Of a stretch of DNA of 64,000 nucleotides, positions 18,256-28,355 are shown in pieces (position 1 is the first letter of the stretch; the number at the start of each line of letters is the position of its first letter). The stretch is from assembly GCF_017571465.1 (NCBI RefSeq), contig NZ_JAGETV010000005.1, positions 97,137 through 161,136 of the forward strand, given 5' to 3'. The DNA comes from Thiomicrorhabdus marina (lineage in GTDB: Bacteria; Pseudomonadota; Gammaproteobacteria; Thiomicrospirales; Thiomicrospiraceae). The notes beneath the pieces were generated by a model. The model made no database searches and was not told the DNA's origin. It worked only from the letters and a program-made list of their open reading frames with translations. Made by a program: the position numbers and the translations under genes.

Positions 18256-20358
18256 TTATTTAACGCGCATTCCAGGTTTTGCACCATCATCCGGGTTAAG
18301 GATATATAAATCCGATCCACCCGGGCCGGCGGCAAGTACCATGCCTTCCGATATACCGAAACGCATTTTACGTGGCGCAAGGTTGGCAACCATTACGGTT
18401 TGCTTACCGATTAGGTCTTCCGGATTATATGCCGCTTTGATTCCGGCAAATACTTGACGCTGTTCAAAACCGATGTCCAATGTCAATTTAATCAACTTGT
18501 CCGCTTCTGGCACGGCTTCGGCATTAACGATTTTGGCAATACGCAAATCGATTTTAGCAAAGTCATCGATACTGATGGTTTCAGCTAAGGCGTCAAAGCC
18601 ATTGTTGTTGTCATTGCTCATGTTTTTCTCTGCTTTCACTTTCTGTTTCTTTGGCTTAGTGTCGTCTTTTTTGCCGTCTGGTACAGACTTTGTCCCTAAT
18701 GATTGCGCTGACGCTTCAACCATTTTTTCGATGGCCGGCATTTCTAGACGCGTCATTAGTGCTTTAAATTTGGTAATTTCATGGTCAAGTAACGGTGACT
18801 TAACATCATCCCAAACCGGGTTTTCTAGGTTTAGGAACGCCCAAGCATCTTGTGACGTTTTCGGTAGAACCGGAGCCAAATAGCTCATTAGTACACGGAA
18901 TAGGTTAATACCCATTGACGCGACTTCGTGAAGTTCTGCTTCTTTTCCTTCTTCTTTAGCCAGTACCCAAGGAGCTGTCTCAGCAATGTATTCGTTCGCC
19001 TTGTCCGCTAATGCCATAATTTCACGCATTGCATGGCCGTACTCACGATGCTCGTATAGCTCGGCAATTTCATCTGACTTGGCAGCAAATTCGTTGTACA
19101 GCGCTTGCGCATCCGCAGATAGGTTCGTAGCCAATTTACCATCGAATTTTTTAACAATAAATCCGGCCGTACGGCTGGCGATATTGACTACTTTTCCGAC
19201 TAGGTCAGAGTTAACACGTTGTGCGAAATCTTCTAGGTTCAGGTCGATATCGTCGATACGGCTGGTTAGTTTCGCGGCAAAGTAGTAACGCAGATATTCT
19301 GGATTCAAGTGCTCAAGATAGGTCTTGGCCATAATGAAAGTGCCGCGCGACTTAGACATTTTTTGCCCGTCAACGGTTAGGAAACCGTGCGCATAAACCG
19401 CATCCGGCGTACGGAAGTCCGCTCCCGACAGCATCGCAGGCCAGAATAGTGCGTGGAAGTTGATAATGTCTTTACCGATAAAGTGGTATAGCTCTGCTTT
19501 CGAATCTTTCTGCCAGTATTCGTCGAAGTTCAAGCCAGATTTTTCGCAATAAGCTTTAAAGCTCGACATATAGCCGATAGGGGCATCTAGCCACACGTAG
19601 AAGAATTTATCTTTTTCACCCGGGATTTCAAAGCCGAAATAAGGCGCATCACGCGAGATATCCCAACCACGCAGACCGCTTTCCAGCCATTCGTCGATTT
19701 TATTGGCGATTTGCGTTTGTAGGTGACCGCCGCGCGTCCACTCTTTCAGCATATCGGCAAACTGCCCAAGTTCGAAGAAGAGGTGGTCGGAATCTTTCTC
19801 AACCGGAGTCGCGCCGGAAACCGCTGATTTTGGATTAACTAGCTCAGTTGGCGAGTAAGTCGCGCCACAGGCTTCGCAGTTATCGCCGTACTGGTCTTCG
19901 GTACCGCATTTCGGGCAAGTACCTTTGACGAAGCGATCCGGTAAGAACATTTCTTTTTCAGGGTCGTAATACTGAGAAATCGATTTACGCGAAATATAAC
20001 CTTTTTCTTTCAAACGGTTATAAATTAGCGCGGCGAACTCACGGTTTTCATCCGAGTGCGTGCTGTGATAATGGTCGAAAGCGATATTGAAACCGGCGAA
20101 ATCCGCTTGATGTTCTTCCGATGATTTTGCAATCAACTGCTCAGGCGTAATGCCTTCTGCTTCGGCGCGCAACATAATCGGTGTACCGTGCGCGTCGTCT
20201 GCACAAACGTAAGTACATTCGTGTCCACGCATTTTTTGAAAACGTGACCAGATATCAGTTTGGATATATTCCACCAAGTGGCCAAGATGAATCGGGCCAT
20301 TGGCGTAAGGCAGCGCACTGGTAATCAAAATTTTGCGAGGGCTAGCAGGTGTTGACAT
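18256..20358 (-). CDS. metG: Methionine-tRNA ligase
   Basis: Charges initiator and elongator tRNA(Met). The 700-residue protein has the HIGH motif ([12 protein letters not shown]), the zinc knuckle [18 protein letters not shown] near residue 145, KMSKSRG near 336, and a C-terminal EMAP-like tRNA-binding domain from about residue 590 joined by a Lys-rich linker. I start at the ATG at 20358 (MSTPASPRK), with AAAGGA just ahead, not the in-frame ATG at 20376. Confidence 0.96.
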   Translation of the reverse strand: MSTPASPRKILITSALPYANGPIHLGHLVEYIQTDIWSRFQKMRGHECTYVCADDAHGTPIMLRAEAEGITPEQLIAKSSEEHQADFAGFNIAFDHYHSTHSDENREFAALIYNRLKEKGYISRKSISQYYDPEKEMFLPDRFVKGTCPKCGTEDQYGDNCEACGATYSPTELVNPKSAVSGATPVEKDSDHLFFELGQFADMLKEWTRGGHLQTQIANKIDEWLESGLRGWDISRDAPYFGFEIPGEKDKFFYVWLDAPIGYMSSFKAYCEKSGLNFDEYWQKDSKAELYHFIGKDIINFHALFWPAMLSGADFRTPDAVYAHGFLTVDGQKMSKSRGTFIMAKTYLEHLNPEYLRYYFAAKLTSRIDDIDLNLEDFAQRVNSDLVGKVVNIASRTAGFIVKKFDGKLATNLSADAQALYNEFAAKSDEIAELYEHREYGHAMREIMALADKANEYIAETAPWVLAKEEGKEAELHEVASMGINLFRVLMSYLAPVLPKTSQDAWAFLNLENPVWDDVKSPLLDHEITKFKALMTRLEMPAIEKMVEASAQSLGTKSVPDGKKDDTKPKKQKVKAEKNMSNDNNNGFDALAETISIDDFAKIDLRIAKIVNAEAVPEADKLIKLTLDIGFEQRQVFAGIKAAYNPEDLIGKQTVMVANLAPRKMRFGISEGMVLAAGPGGSDLYILNPDDGAKPGMRVK

Positions 20359-20462
20359 AAAATCCTTTCCATTCACAGCAAGAATTAACGCGAATAAATC
20401 GCGATAACCATAAATTTAAATAAGCCGATTATTATAGAGTTTTTTAGTCGGCCTGTGCGTCT

Positions 20463-20489
20463 AAAAGACTGGCAGTTAGCAGTCTTTTT
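20463..20489 (-). terminator. Terminator between mrp and metG
   Basis: An AAAAGACTG / CAGTCTTTT stem with an 8-base loop and a short T run, right after the mrp stop. Confidence 0.7.
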
Positions 20490-20501
20490 GCGATTTTTAT
20501 A

Positions 20502-21632
20502 TTAGGTGTTTTGCACCACGATGTTAGGGAATAAGTTAGCGTAGTTACGTTTTTTAACCCCGACTTTGGCGCTGATTTGATGCGCCATATGACGATATTT
20601 ATTGGCGATTTCACTGCTTGGTTCAGCCGTTACTGTTGGCTGTCCTTGGTCGGCTTCTTCACGGATACGTTTGTTCAGTGGCAATGCGCCAAGGAAATCA
20701 ACGCGGTATTTCTTAGCCATTTCCTGCCCACCGTTTTCACCGAAAATGGCTTCTTCATGCCCACAGTTAGAGCAAATGTGCGTGCTCATATTCTCGATAA
20801 TGCCCAGTACCGGAATTTCCACTTTTTGGAACATCTTTAAGCCTTTCTTAGCGTCAATTAGTGATACTTGCTGCGGTGTAGTAACGATAACGCCGCCGGT
20901 AACCGGAATCTGCTGCGCCAGAGTTAGTTGCACATCACCGGTTCCCGGGGGCAAGTCGATAATCAGGTAATCCAAATTGTCCCAATTGGTTTCATTTAAA
21001 AGCTGGGTTAGGGTTTGTGTGACAATCGGGCCGCGCCAAATCATCGGTGAATCTTCATCAATCAAAGCGCCAATTGACATGGCTTGCAGGCCGTAAGCTT
21101 CCAATGGCTGCATACTTTTGCCGTCTTTGGTTTGCGGTTTTTCTTTGATGTTCAACATGGTCGGAATGCTGGGGCCGTAGATGTCAGCGTCTAAAATGCC
21201 GACTTGCGCACCTTCTTGTTGCAAGGCTAGTGCAAGGTTGACCGAAGTGGTCGATTTACCGACACCACCTTTACCGGAAGCAACCGCAATGATGTTCTTG
21301 ATATTCGCCATCGGCGTCGTGCCTTTCTGCACATCATGCGCGACCACTTCGGTCTGAAATTCGACTTGCACCGAAGAAATTCCATCTAATTGTTTTAGAT
21401 GATGGGACAGGTTTTGTTCAATTGAAGGCCAAAGGCTGCGACATGGGAATGGCAGACTAATCTCTAAAGTTAAATCCGCGCCTTTTAAATGCATTGCTTT
21501 GAGTGCTTTTAGTTCTAACACATCTTGCTCGGTAAACGGTATTTTGACTTGTTTGATCTGCGTTTCGATCGAGTTTTGCAACGCTTCGCTAATGCTGTCA
21601 CTGCCGCCAAAAAGCTTGCTTAAAAATCCCAT
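20502..21632 (-). CDS. mrp: Iron-sulfur cluster carrier ATPase Mrp/ApbC
   Basis: P-loop NTPase that binds and passes on iron-sulfur clusters. The 376-residue protein has an N-terminal DUF59-like domain (residues 1-85), the deviant Walker A GKGGVGKSTTS near residue 120, IDLPPGTGDVQLT, and the cluster-binding C-x-x-C in HICSNCGHEE near 290. It is divergent from mutL, opposite metG as in E. coli. Confidence 0.95.
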   Translation of the reverse strand: MGFLSKLFGGSDSISEALQNSIETQIKQVKIPFTEQDVLELKALKAMHLKGADLTLEISLPFPCRSLWPSIEQNLSHHLKQLDGISSVQVEFQTEVVAHDVQKGTTPMANIKNIIAVASGKGGVGKSTTSVNLALALQQEGAQVGILDADIYGPSIPTMLNIKEKPQTKDGKSMQPLEAYGLQAMSIGALIDEDSPMIWRGPIVTQTLTQLLNETNWDNLDYLIIDLPPGTGDVQLTLAQQIPVTGGVIVTTPQQVSLIDAKKGLKMFQKVEIPVLGIIENMSTHICSNCGHEEAIFGENGGQEMAKKYRVDFLGALPLNKRIREEADQGQPTVTAEPSSEIANKYRHMAHQISAKVGVKKRNYANLFPNIVVQNT

Positions 21633-21794
21633 GCTCTATCCTTTTCTTTGCGGTGCTGCTGTTATTGACGCAACACGAAAAATTTGTGCGCCATTTTAGC
21701 AGGTTCGGTTATGGGCTTGAAGTCGAACCGCTATATCAAGTGCCTGTTTTCGGTATAATCTGCGATTTCTGAATAGCTTTCTGGAGATGGCTGA

Positions 21795-23759
21795 ATGAGT
21801 CTACTAGCTTGGCTGGCACAACATCAAACACTGGCGCCGATTCGAGCAATCGCTGAATTACCGAGTAACTTGGCTGATCAGATTGCCGCCGGTGAGGTGG
21901 TCGAGCGCCCGGTTTCGGTAGTTAAAGAGTTGTTGGAAAATGCGCTGGATTCGGGTGCCGACCAGATCGAAGTGATTTTGCAGGAGGGTGGCAATCATTC
22001 GATTGAAGTGATTGATAATGGTCGCGGCATCGCCAAAGATGAACTGTTATTGGCGGTTTCCCGTCACGCCACCAGTAAAGTGTATTCAATGCAGGAATTA
22101 GTCGCGGTGCAGTCACTTGGTTTCCGTGGCGAAGCATTGGCGAGTATTAGCTCCGTTTCCGATTTTACTCTGCGCAGCCGCACTGTACATGATAAAAGCG
22201 CTTGGCAAGTCAGTGCTCAAGGAGATGGCAAATGGCACGGTCCTGAACCGGCTGCGGGTGCAAATGGTACTTCGGTCAAGGTCAATAACTTGTTTTTCAA
22301 TACGCCGGCGCGTAAGAAGTTCTTACGTGCTCCGCGTACCGAGTTTATGCAGATTGAGCAATTAGTTAAACGCATTATATTGAGCCATCCACAGGTCGGT
22401 TTTAAACTGGTGCATAACGGAAAGACGGTGCGTAATTTACCGGCTTGTACTGATGAAAAGTCATTACAGCAACGTTTGAAGATGTTGCTAGGTCAAGAGT
22501 TTGTCGATCATTCATTGCAGATTGAATTTGAAGCGCAGGATTGGCATTTAAGTGGCTGGGTTGGTTTGCCGACTTTCAATCGTGCGCAAACGGATATGCA
22601 GTACTTATTTGTAAATGGTCGTGTGGTTAAAGATCGCAATTTGAGTTTTGCATTGAAGCAGGCATATGCCGATGTGCTTTATCACGGCCGACACGCCGCC
22701 TATGTGTTGTTCTTGCAGGTGCCTCCTGAGCAGTTGGATGTGAATGTGCATCCGGCCAAACATGAAGTGCGTTTTTCGCGTAATCGTGAAGTGTTTGATT
22801 TTATCCGTCGTTCGGTACGTGACACAGTCGGTAAGCCTTTGGCCGCTACCGATAGCGTCCAGCCGGGTAGCGGTAAGGCGTTGGAAAGTTTATTAGGTCA
22901 AGTACCGGAGCCGGAAGCTAAACCGATGGCGTTTAATTTTAATGCTCAGCCGACGCAAGGCGAATTGGCGGCATCAATGGCTTTTCAGGCGCCGATGGGC
23001 GAGCATTCCCGCAGTCAACAGGCCAAAGATTTACAGCAGTTAGTTCAGGCTCGTCGATACGGTGATGATGCGGTGGCAAGTGTTGTACCGCAAATCAACG
23101 ATGCTACACATAATCTGTATGGAAGTGATTTTTCCGTAGAGCAGGATTCGCAAATTCCGCCTTTAGGGTTTGCCAAGGCGCAGTTACATGGCGTGTTTGT
23201 CTTGGCGGAAAATCAGCACGGTTTGGTATTGGTGGATATGCACGCCGCGCATGAACGTGTAGTCTATGAGCGCTTTAAAAAACAGTGGCAGCAGTTGCGT
23301 TTGGTGAGTCAGCCACTATTGGTACCAATTGTCATGTCTCTGGAGGCTTCCCAGATATATATGTGGGAAGGCTTTAAGCAAACTTTTGAAGATCTCGGTT
23401 TTGAGATCGAGCCGATGGGGCCTGAGCAATTGAAAGTTAGTGCGGTGCCGGCGTTATTATTGAAAGCCGATGTAGTGAGTTTATTTAAGGATATGTTGTC
23501 GGAGTTCGCCGAGTTTGCCGAAGAAGAAGTGGCTAAGGATGAAAGTCACGCGGTCAATGAGAAAATCGACAGTATTTTGTCGACCATGGCTTGTCACGGT
23601 TCGGTACGCGCTAATCGTCAATTGACGGTGCCGGAAATGAACGAACTGCTTCGTCAAATGGAGCAGACCGATAAAATCGACCAGTGTAACCACGGCCGCC
23701 CGACGTGGATTCAGTTATCAATGGAGCAGCTCGACAAACTCTTTATGCGTGGACAGTAG
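21795..23759 (+). CDS. mutL: DNA mismatch repair protein MutL, endonuclease type
   Basis: Links MutS mismatch recognition to strand removal. The 654-residue protein has the GHKL ATPase domain (LADQIAAGEVVERP, ELLENALDSGA, DNGRGI, GFRGEALASI) and a C-terminal domain with DMHAAHERVVYE near residue 482, close to the DQHA(x)2E(x)4E metal site of nicking MutLs, plus ACHGSVRAN and CNHGRPT. E. coli MutL lacks these. The start at 21795 follows GGAGATGG and gives about 15 residues before the conserved N-terminus. Confidence 0.95.
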   Translation: MSLLAWLAQHQTLAPIRAIAELPSNLADQIAAGEVVERPVSVVKELLENALDSGADQIEVILQEGGNHSIEVIDNGRGIAKDELLLAVSRHATSKVYSMQELVAVQSLGFRGEALASISSVSDFTLRSRTVHDKSAWQVSAQGDGKWHGPEPAAGANGTSVKVNNLFFNTPARKKFLRAPRTEFMQIEQLVKRIILSHPQVGFKLVHNGKTVRNLPACTDEKSLQQRLKMLLGQEFVDHSLQIEFEAQDWHLSGWVGLPTFNRAQTDMQYLFVNGRVVKDRNLSFALKQAYADVLYHGRHAAYVLFLQVPPEQLDVNVHPAKHEVRFSRNREVFDFIRRSVRDTVGKPLAATDSVQPGSGKALESLLGQVPEPEAKPMAFNFNAQPTQGELAASMAFQAPMGEHSRSQQAKDLQQLVQARRYGDDAVASVVPQINDATHNLYGSDFSVEQDSQIPPLGFAKAQLHGVFVLAENQHGLVLVDMHAAHERVVYERFKKQWQQLRLVSQPLLVPIVMSLEASQIYMWEGFKQTFEDLGFEIEPMGPEQLKVSAVPALLLKADVVSLFKDMLSEFAEFAEEEVAKDESHAVNEKIDSILSTMACHGSVRANRQLTVPEMNELLRQMEQTDKIDQCNHGRPTWIQLSMEQLDKLFMRGQ

Positions 23760-23836
23760 ATGTTGTTGCAGCAAAGCATAATGAGTTTTAAGGTCGTGAA
23801 AAAAAGAAAAAGTTAGGGTCTAGTCCGAGATTAATC

Positions 23837-24808
23837 ATGGAATATTCAGAATTAGTAAACAAATTAATCGCCGAGAAAAAGGTATTGGCGATTATGGGGC
23901 CGACTGCGTCGGGGAAAAGTCAATTGTCGATGGCATTGGCTGAAATTTTGCCGATTGAGATTATTAGTGTTGATTCAGCACTGATTTATCGTGATATGGA
24001 TATTGGCTCTGCCAAACCGAGTGCAGAGGAAATACAGTCGGTACCACATCACCTGATTGATACTATTGATGCCAGTGAGAGTTATTCGGCCAGTGAGTTT
24101 GTCGATGATGTGCACGGTTTGGTTAAGGAGATTTTTGCCCGCGGTAAATTGCCGGTCTTGGTTGGAGGTACCATGATGTATTTCAATGCATTACAACAAG
24201 GGATGAATGACTTACCAAGTGCTGATGCAGAAGTGCGTGCGAAATTACAAAAACAGTGGGATGAATCGCCCGAAAGCTTGCATCAACGGTTGACTGAAAT
24301 AGACCCTGAATCGGCACAGCGCATTCATCAGAATGATCCGCAGCGTTTGATTCGCGCGCTGGAGGTCTATCAAGTCAGCGGTAAGACCTTGACGGAACAT
24401 AGGCAGAATCCAAAGAAGGCATTAAAAGATTTTGAGTTAATTAAAATCGCTTTGATTCCGGAAGATCGCTCCAGATTGCATAAACAAATTGAAAAGCGTT
24501 TTATGCAGATGCTGGAGCAAGGCTTTCTAAAAGAGGTCGAGTCATTAATTAAACGTGGTGATTTAGAGGCGGATATGACATCGATTCGTTGCGTTGGTTA
24601 TCGTCAAGCGTGGGATTACTTATTGGGCGATTATGATTATGAGACTTTTGTGCATAAAGGCATAGTTGCGACCCGCCAGCTTGCTAAACGGCAATTAACT
24701 TGGTTGCGCAAGGAATCGGATTTATTGGTAATTGATCCCTATGCGACATCGTTACAACAAAGGGTTGTCGAAAGTCGTCAACTTCTTGAAAATGCGGTAC
24801 AGGAGTAA
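23837..24808 (+). CDS. miaA: tRNA dimethylallyltransferase
   Basis: Adds an isopentenyl group to N6 of A37 in tRNAs reading UNN codons. The 323-residue protein has the P-loop GPTASGKSQLS near residue 21, ISVDSALIYRDMDIGSAKPS, PHHLID and VGGTMMYFNAL, and the C-terminal SIRCVGYRQAWDYL. Its place between mutL and hfq is the conserved gammaproteobacterial order. Confidence 0.96.
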   Translation: MEYSELVNKLIAEKKVLAIMGPTASGKSQLSMALAEILPIEIISVDSALIYRDMDIGSAKPSAEEIQSVPHHLIDTIDASESYSASEFVDDVHGLVKEIFARGKLPVLVGGTMMYFNALQQGMNDLPSADAEVRAKLQKQWDESPESLHQRLTEIDPESAQRIHQNDPQRLIRALEVYQVSGKTLTEHRQNPKKALKDFELIKIALIPEDRSRLHKQIEKRFMQMLEQGFLKEVESLIKRGDLEADMTSIRCVGYRQAWDYLLGDYDYETFVHKGIVATRQLAKRQLTWLRKESDLLVIDPYATSLQQRVVESRQLLENAVQE

Positions 24809-25143
24809 CGATTTATCGTTTTTGAATCGGCTTTCTAACCGTTCTTAAACCGTAGCGCTAATGATAAATATATTAAATCTAAGGCCATGCCTTTAATTTA
24901 TACGGGTTATCAGTTAAATTGATATTTGAAACGGCAAATGGTGTGTTATGCTTTTCGCAGTTTTAATGTTTGAATGCAAGGAAACGCAGAGCTCGATTGC
25001 TTTGCATGAAGTCATTTGGACTTGTTTTGTGTTTCCTAAGCAGATATTAATCTTTCAAATGCTTTAGTTGGGGGAGGTTGAAGCAACTTTGCTGAACCCA
25101 GAACAAAGAAGAACAATAAAAAATAAAAATAACAGGAATCAGC
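24809..25143. other. miaA-hfq intergenic region
   Basis: Holds repeat copy G (24978-25040) and an A-rich hfq leader with AGGAA ahead of the ATG. No additional gene and no clear sigma-70 promoter is seen. Confidence 0.5.
24978..25040. mobile_element. GGAAAC repeat, copy G (end-to-end deletion form)
   Basis: A 63-base unit beginning AAGGAAACGCAGAG and ending CATTTGGACTTG then GTGTTTCCTAAG: only the two terminal inverted repeats of the family with almost nothing between. It lies about 100 bases upstream of hfq. Confidence 0.7.
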
Positions 25144-25413
25144 ATGGAGAGTAAAAAAGTGACAAAGGCCTTGCCTATCCAAGACCCTTATCTAAATGCT
25201 TTAAGAAAAGAACGTATCAATGTTTCAATTTACTTGGTTAATGGTGTAAAGCTACAAGGTAAAGTTGATTCGTTTGATCAATTTGTGGTGCTACTGCGAT
25301 CCAATGTAACGCAGATGGTTTATAAACACGCGATTTCGACAATCGTACCGATGCGTGATCCAAAACCTTATGAGTATGGCAGTGGGCAAAACGGTTCAGA
25401 TTCTGAATCGTAA
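25144..25413 (+). CDS. hfq: RNA chaperone Hfq
   Basis: Hexameric Sm-like protein that pairs small RNAs with mRNAs. The 89-residue protein has Sm1 ([25 protein letters not shown]) and Sm2 with [10 protein letters not shown], and a short Ser/Gly/Glu tail compared with E. coli Hfq (102). A strong terminator follows, so hflX needs its own promoter or read-through. Confidence 0.97.
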   Translation: MESKKVTKALPIQDPYLNALRKERINVSIYLVNGVKLQGKVDSFDQFVVLLRSNVTQMVYKHAISTIVPMRDPKPYEYGSGQNGSDSES

Positions 25414-25433
25414 TCTTCAACCGCTTATGAGAA

Positions 25434-25463
25434 AAAAGGCGAGGCTCTGTTCCTCGCCTTTTG
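25434..25463 (+). terminator. Intrinsic terminator of hfq
   Basis: An AAAAGGCGAGG / CCTCGCCTTTT stem with a 7-base loop. Confidence 0.9.
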
Positions 25464-25632
25464 CGTTTTTAAAGGGCTAAAGTGCTTTCATAGTCGGCTA
25501 GCACTTTTTACTTTAAGAGCCATTTTGAATTTAGGTTTCACATGCATGACGGCTGTGTCTATAATGTGCGCGCTTTAAAAGGACGAGTTTGCCAGGAGCA
25601 AATTTTGCACAAAACGGAGATGGAAACACTTA

Positions 25633-26937
25633 ATGGAATTATTTGATCGCTTAGAGCGGCAAGAAATTGAAAAAGCGGTTTTGGTGCACGTCGATTTCTA
25701 TCAAGAAGCAGATCGTGAAGAAGTGGATGAGCTGTATGAATTGGTTGAATCTGCCGGGGCGGAAATTTGTACCTTGGTCACCACCAAGCGAAGCCATCCT
25801 GATCCCAAGTTCTTTATTGGTAAGGGAAAGGCCGAAGAAATTAAAGATGCGGTTAATTTATATGAAGCGGATGTGGTTATTGTTAACCATGCTTTATCTC
25901 CTGCGCAGGAACGTAATTTAAGTGATTATCTAGACGTTCAGGTATTAGACCGCGTCGGCCTGATTCTGGATATTTTTGCACAACGTGCCCGTTCTCATGA
26001 AGGTAAGTTGCAGGTTGAATTAGCGCAGTTAAAACGCATGTCAACGCGCCTAGTAAAAGGTTGGAGTCACTTAGATCGACAGGGTGGTATTGGGGCGCGT
26101 GGACCGGGTGAAACCCAGTTGGAAACCGACCGTCGTTTGGTGCAAGGTCGAATCAAACAGTTAGAAGCCAAAATTGAGAAGGTTCGTAAACAGCGTGATT
26201 TAGGGCGCCGTTCGCGTAAGCGTTCCGAATTGCCGACGGTGACGATTGTCGGTTATACCAATGCCGGTAAGTCGACGTTATTTAATTATCTGACTTCAGC
26301 CGGTGTTTATGCCGAAGATCGTCTATTTGCGACGCTGGATTCCACATTGCGTAAAGTGCATTTGCCGGGTGCAGGTTCAGTAATTTTTGCCGATACGGTT
26401 GGCTTTATTCGTCATATTCCGCATGATTTGGTGACCGCCTTCCGCTCGACTTTGGAAGAGACCAGTGAAGCGAATCTTTTGATTCACTTGATTGATGCTG
26501 CCGATCCTCATCGTGACGAGAAAATTGCCGATGTCGAGGAGGTGATCTCCGAGGTAGGCGCTTCGGACGTTCCGCAGCTTAAAATTTTCAATAAAATTGA
26601 TGCCTTAGAGCCAATAGTTGAGCCGAAGGTTGACTTTGCAGAAGACGGTTATACACCGGAACGGGTTTGGATTTCGGCGCGCGATGGTCTCGGTGTTGAG
26701 ATGATGATGGATGCGGTTGCCTCTTTCTTCAAAGGTCGGTTCTATAAAGTTGAATTAGTGCTGGATGTAAGCGCCGGTAAGCAACGTGCGCAACTCTATC
26801 AACTAGGTACGATCTTGCAAGAAGGGTTTGATGAACAGGGTAATAGTCTGTTTACCATGAGTCTGACTGAGCATGAATGGAACACCATTAAAGATTGGCC
26901 GGAATTTCATAAGGCCGAAGTGCTTTCAGAACAGTAA
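25633..26937 (+). CDS. hflX: Ribosome-associated GTPase HflX
   Basis: Binds the large subunit and rescues stalled or heat-damaged ribosomes. The 434-residue protein has the N-terminal HflX domain (ending GGIGARGPGETQLETDRR near residue 165), then a G domain with P-loop VGYTNAGKSTLF near 210, DTVGFIRHIP and NKID. The start ATG follows an AACGGAGATGG leader. A TATAAT box lies at 25560-25565. Confidence 0.96.
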   Translation: MELFDRLERQEIEKAVLVHVDFYQEADREEVDELYELVESAGAEICTLVTTKRSHPDPKFFIGKGKAEEIKDAVNLYEADVVIVNHALSPAQERNLSDYLDVQVLDRVGLILDIFAQRARSHEGKLQVELAQLKRMSTRLVKGWSHLDRQGGIGARGPGETQLETDRRLVQGRIKQLEAKIEKVRKQRDLGRRSRKRSELPTVTIVGYTNAGKSTLFNYLTSAGVYAEDRLFATLDSTLRKVHLPGAGSVIFADTVGFIRHIPHDLVTAFRSTLEETSEANLLIHLIDAADPHRDEKIADVEEVISEVGASDVPQLKIFNKIDALEPIVEPKVDFAEDGYTPERVWISARDGLGVEMMMDAVASFFKGRFYKVELVLDVSAGKQRAQLYQLGTILQEGFDEQGNSLFTMSLTEHEWNTIKDWPEFHKAEVLSEQ

Positions 26938-26952
26938 ATTCCGTTCGATGGC

Positions 26953-26980
26953 TATTTCAAAAGCCGGCGGCTCTGAAATA
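26953..26980. other. Hairpin after hflX without a T run
   Basis: TATTTCA/TGAAATA (7 bp) and AGCC/GGCT (4 bp) form a stacked stem. It may be an mRNA 3'-end stabiliser or a weak terminator. Confidence 0.4.
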
Positions 26981-27023
26981 TGGCGATAAGATGAAGAACC
27001 CTTACGATAAAGAACCTTAATTG

Positions 27024-27052
27024 GTGACTTTTACATTCAGACTATCTACAAT
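27024..27052 (+). promoter_or_regulatory. Possible hflK promoter
   Basis: GTGACT (27024-27029), a 17-base spacer and TACAAT (27047-27052), about 80 bases before hflK. Confidence 0.4.
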
Positions 27053-27134
27053 AGTCGAACTCTTGCCTAATAAATACTGAACCAGTTCGGTAATTAAGGC
27101 CCAAACGTTAATGCTAATGCATGGAGAAGGTTGA

Positions 27135-28355
27135 ATGGCTTGGAATGAACCAGGTAAACCAGGACAAGATCCTTGGGGCAATTCAGGAAATAATGGCGGT
27201 GGCGATAATAATGATCGCGGCCCGAAAAGAAATGGTGATGACGATCTCACCAAGCTTTTTAAGAAAGCAGCTGAAAAACTAAATTCAGGAAGTACCAATG
27301 GTGGTGGTCTTGGCAGTGCCGGTGGAATGGCAATTGCCGGTATCGTATTTGTGGTGTGGATGCTGTCCGGTATTTATATTGTTGATCCGGCTGAACGCGG
27401 TGTGGTCACTCGTTTCGGTGCTTTCATTGATGAAACTAAAGCAGGCCCGCATTGGCATCTGCCTTATCCAATTGAAAATGTACAGATCGTTAACGTAGAC
27501 CAAATCCGTACTGCCGAAATCGGTTACCGTTCTGATGTGCGTAATGTTGCCGGCAACGTTCCGAATGAGTCTTTGATGTTGACTAAAGATGAAAACATCG
27601 TCGATTTGAAAATTGCGGTGCAGTACCAAGTTCGCTCTGCTAGCAAATACCTATTTGAAATTTCTGATCCGGACACAACACTGCGAATTGTTACCGAGAG
27701 TGCGCTACGTGAAGTGGTTGGTCAAAGTAATATGGATTTTGTTCTGACTGAAGGGCGAAATGAAGTGGTTGCTCGTGTGCAAGAGCTTGCTCAAGAACGT
27801 TTAGATGCATATAACGCCGGGCTTTTGATTACTTCGGTAAACTTGCAAGATGCACAGCCACCGGAGCAGGTGCAAGCAGCATTTGCCGACGTAGTTAAGG
27901 CGCGTGAAGACAGAGAGCGTTTGATTAATGAAGCGGAAGCTTATTCGAATGAAATCTTGCCTATTGCGCGTGGTAATGCGGCTCGTCAGCTAGAAGAAGC
28001 GAGTGCTTATCATGATCAGGTTATCGCCGAAGCAAAGGGTGAATCAGCCCGTTTCAATAGCATTGTTTCAGAATACAGTAAGGCGCCTGAAGTAACTCGT
28101 AACCGTCTTTACATCGATGCGGTATCAACGGTTTTAGGTAATACCTCGAAAGTATTTATCGGTTCTGAAAGTGCTAATAATCTGCTTTATCTTCCTTTAG
28201 ATAAGATGGTTGGTTCGCAGCAAGCAACGGTTCCGTTCAAGCCAAGTTCATCGGCATCAGCGACTAATACGGCTAAATCGAATGTGTCTACTCAGCAGAC
28301 AAAACCGGCAACGACCAATATTCGCGATTATTTGAGAAATAGGGAGCTACGTTAA
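27135..28355 (+). CDS. hflK: HflK, SPFH-domain modulator of FtsH
   Basis: Inner-membrane protein that with HflC forms a large cage around FtsH and tunes its proteolysis. The 406-residue protein has a Gly/Asn/Asp-rich N-terminus (residues 1-50), one membrane helix at about 69-88 and an SPFH/band-7 domain beginning DPAERGVVTRFGAF, followed by coiled-coil helices (INEAEAYSNEILPIARGNAARQ). Its stop and the hflC start overlap in TAATG. Confidence 0.96.
   Translation: MAWNEPGKPGQDPWGNSGNNGGGDNNDRGPKRNGDDDLTKLFKKAAEKLNSGSTNGGGLGSAGGMAIAGIVFVVWMLSGIYIVDPAERGVVTRFGAFIDETKAGPHWHLPYPIENVQIVNVDQIRTAEIGYRSDVRNVAGNVPNESLMLTKDENIVDLKIAVQYQVRSASKYLFEISDPDTTLRIVTESALREVVGQSNMDFVLTEGRNEVVARVQELAQERLDAYNAGLLITSVNLQDAQPPEQVQAAFADVVKAREDRERLINEAEAYSNEILPIARGNAARQLEEASAYHDQVIAEAKGESARFNSIVSEYSKAPEVTRNRLYIDAVSTVLGNTSKVFIGSESANNLLYLPLDKMVGSQQATVPFKPSSSASATNTAKSNVSTQQTKPATTNIRDYLRNRELR

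Noticed and set aside
24808..24825. AACGAT/ATCGTT followed by T after miaA as a terminator
   Set aside because: The loop would be only two bases unless the stem is shortened, so it is too weak to list.
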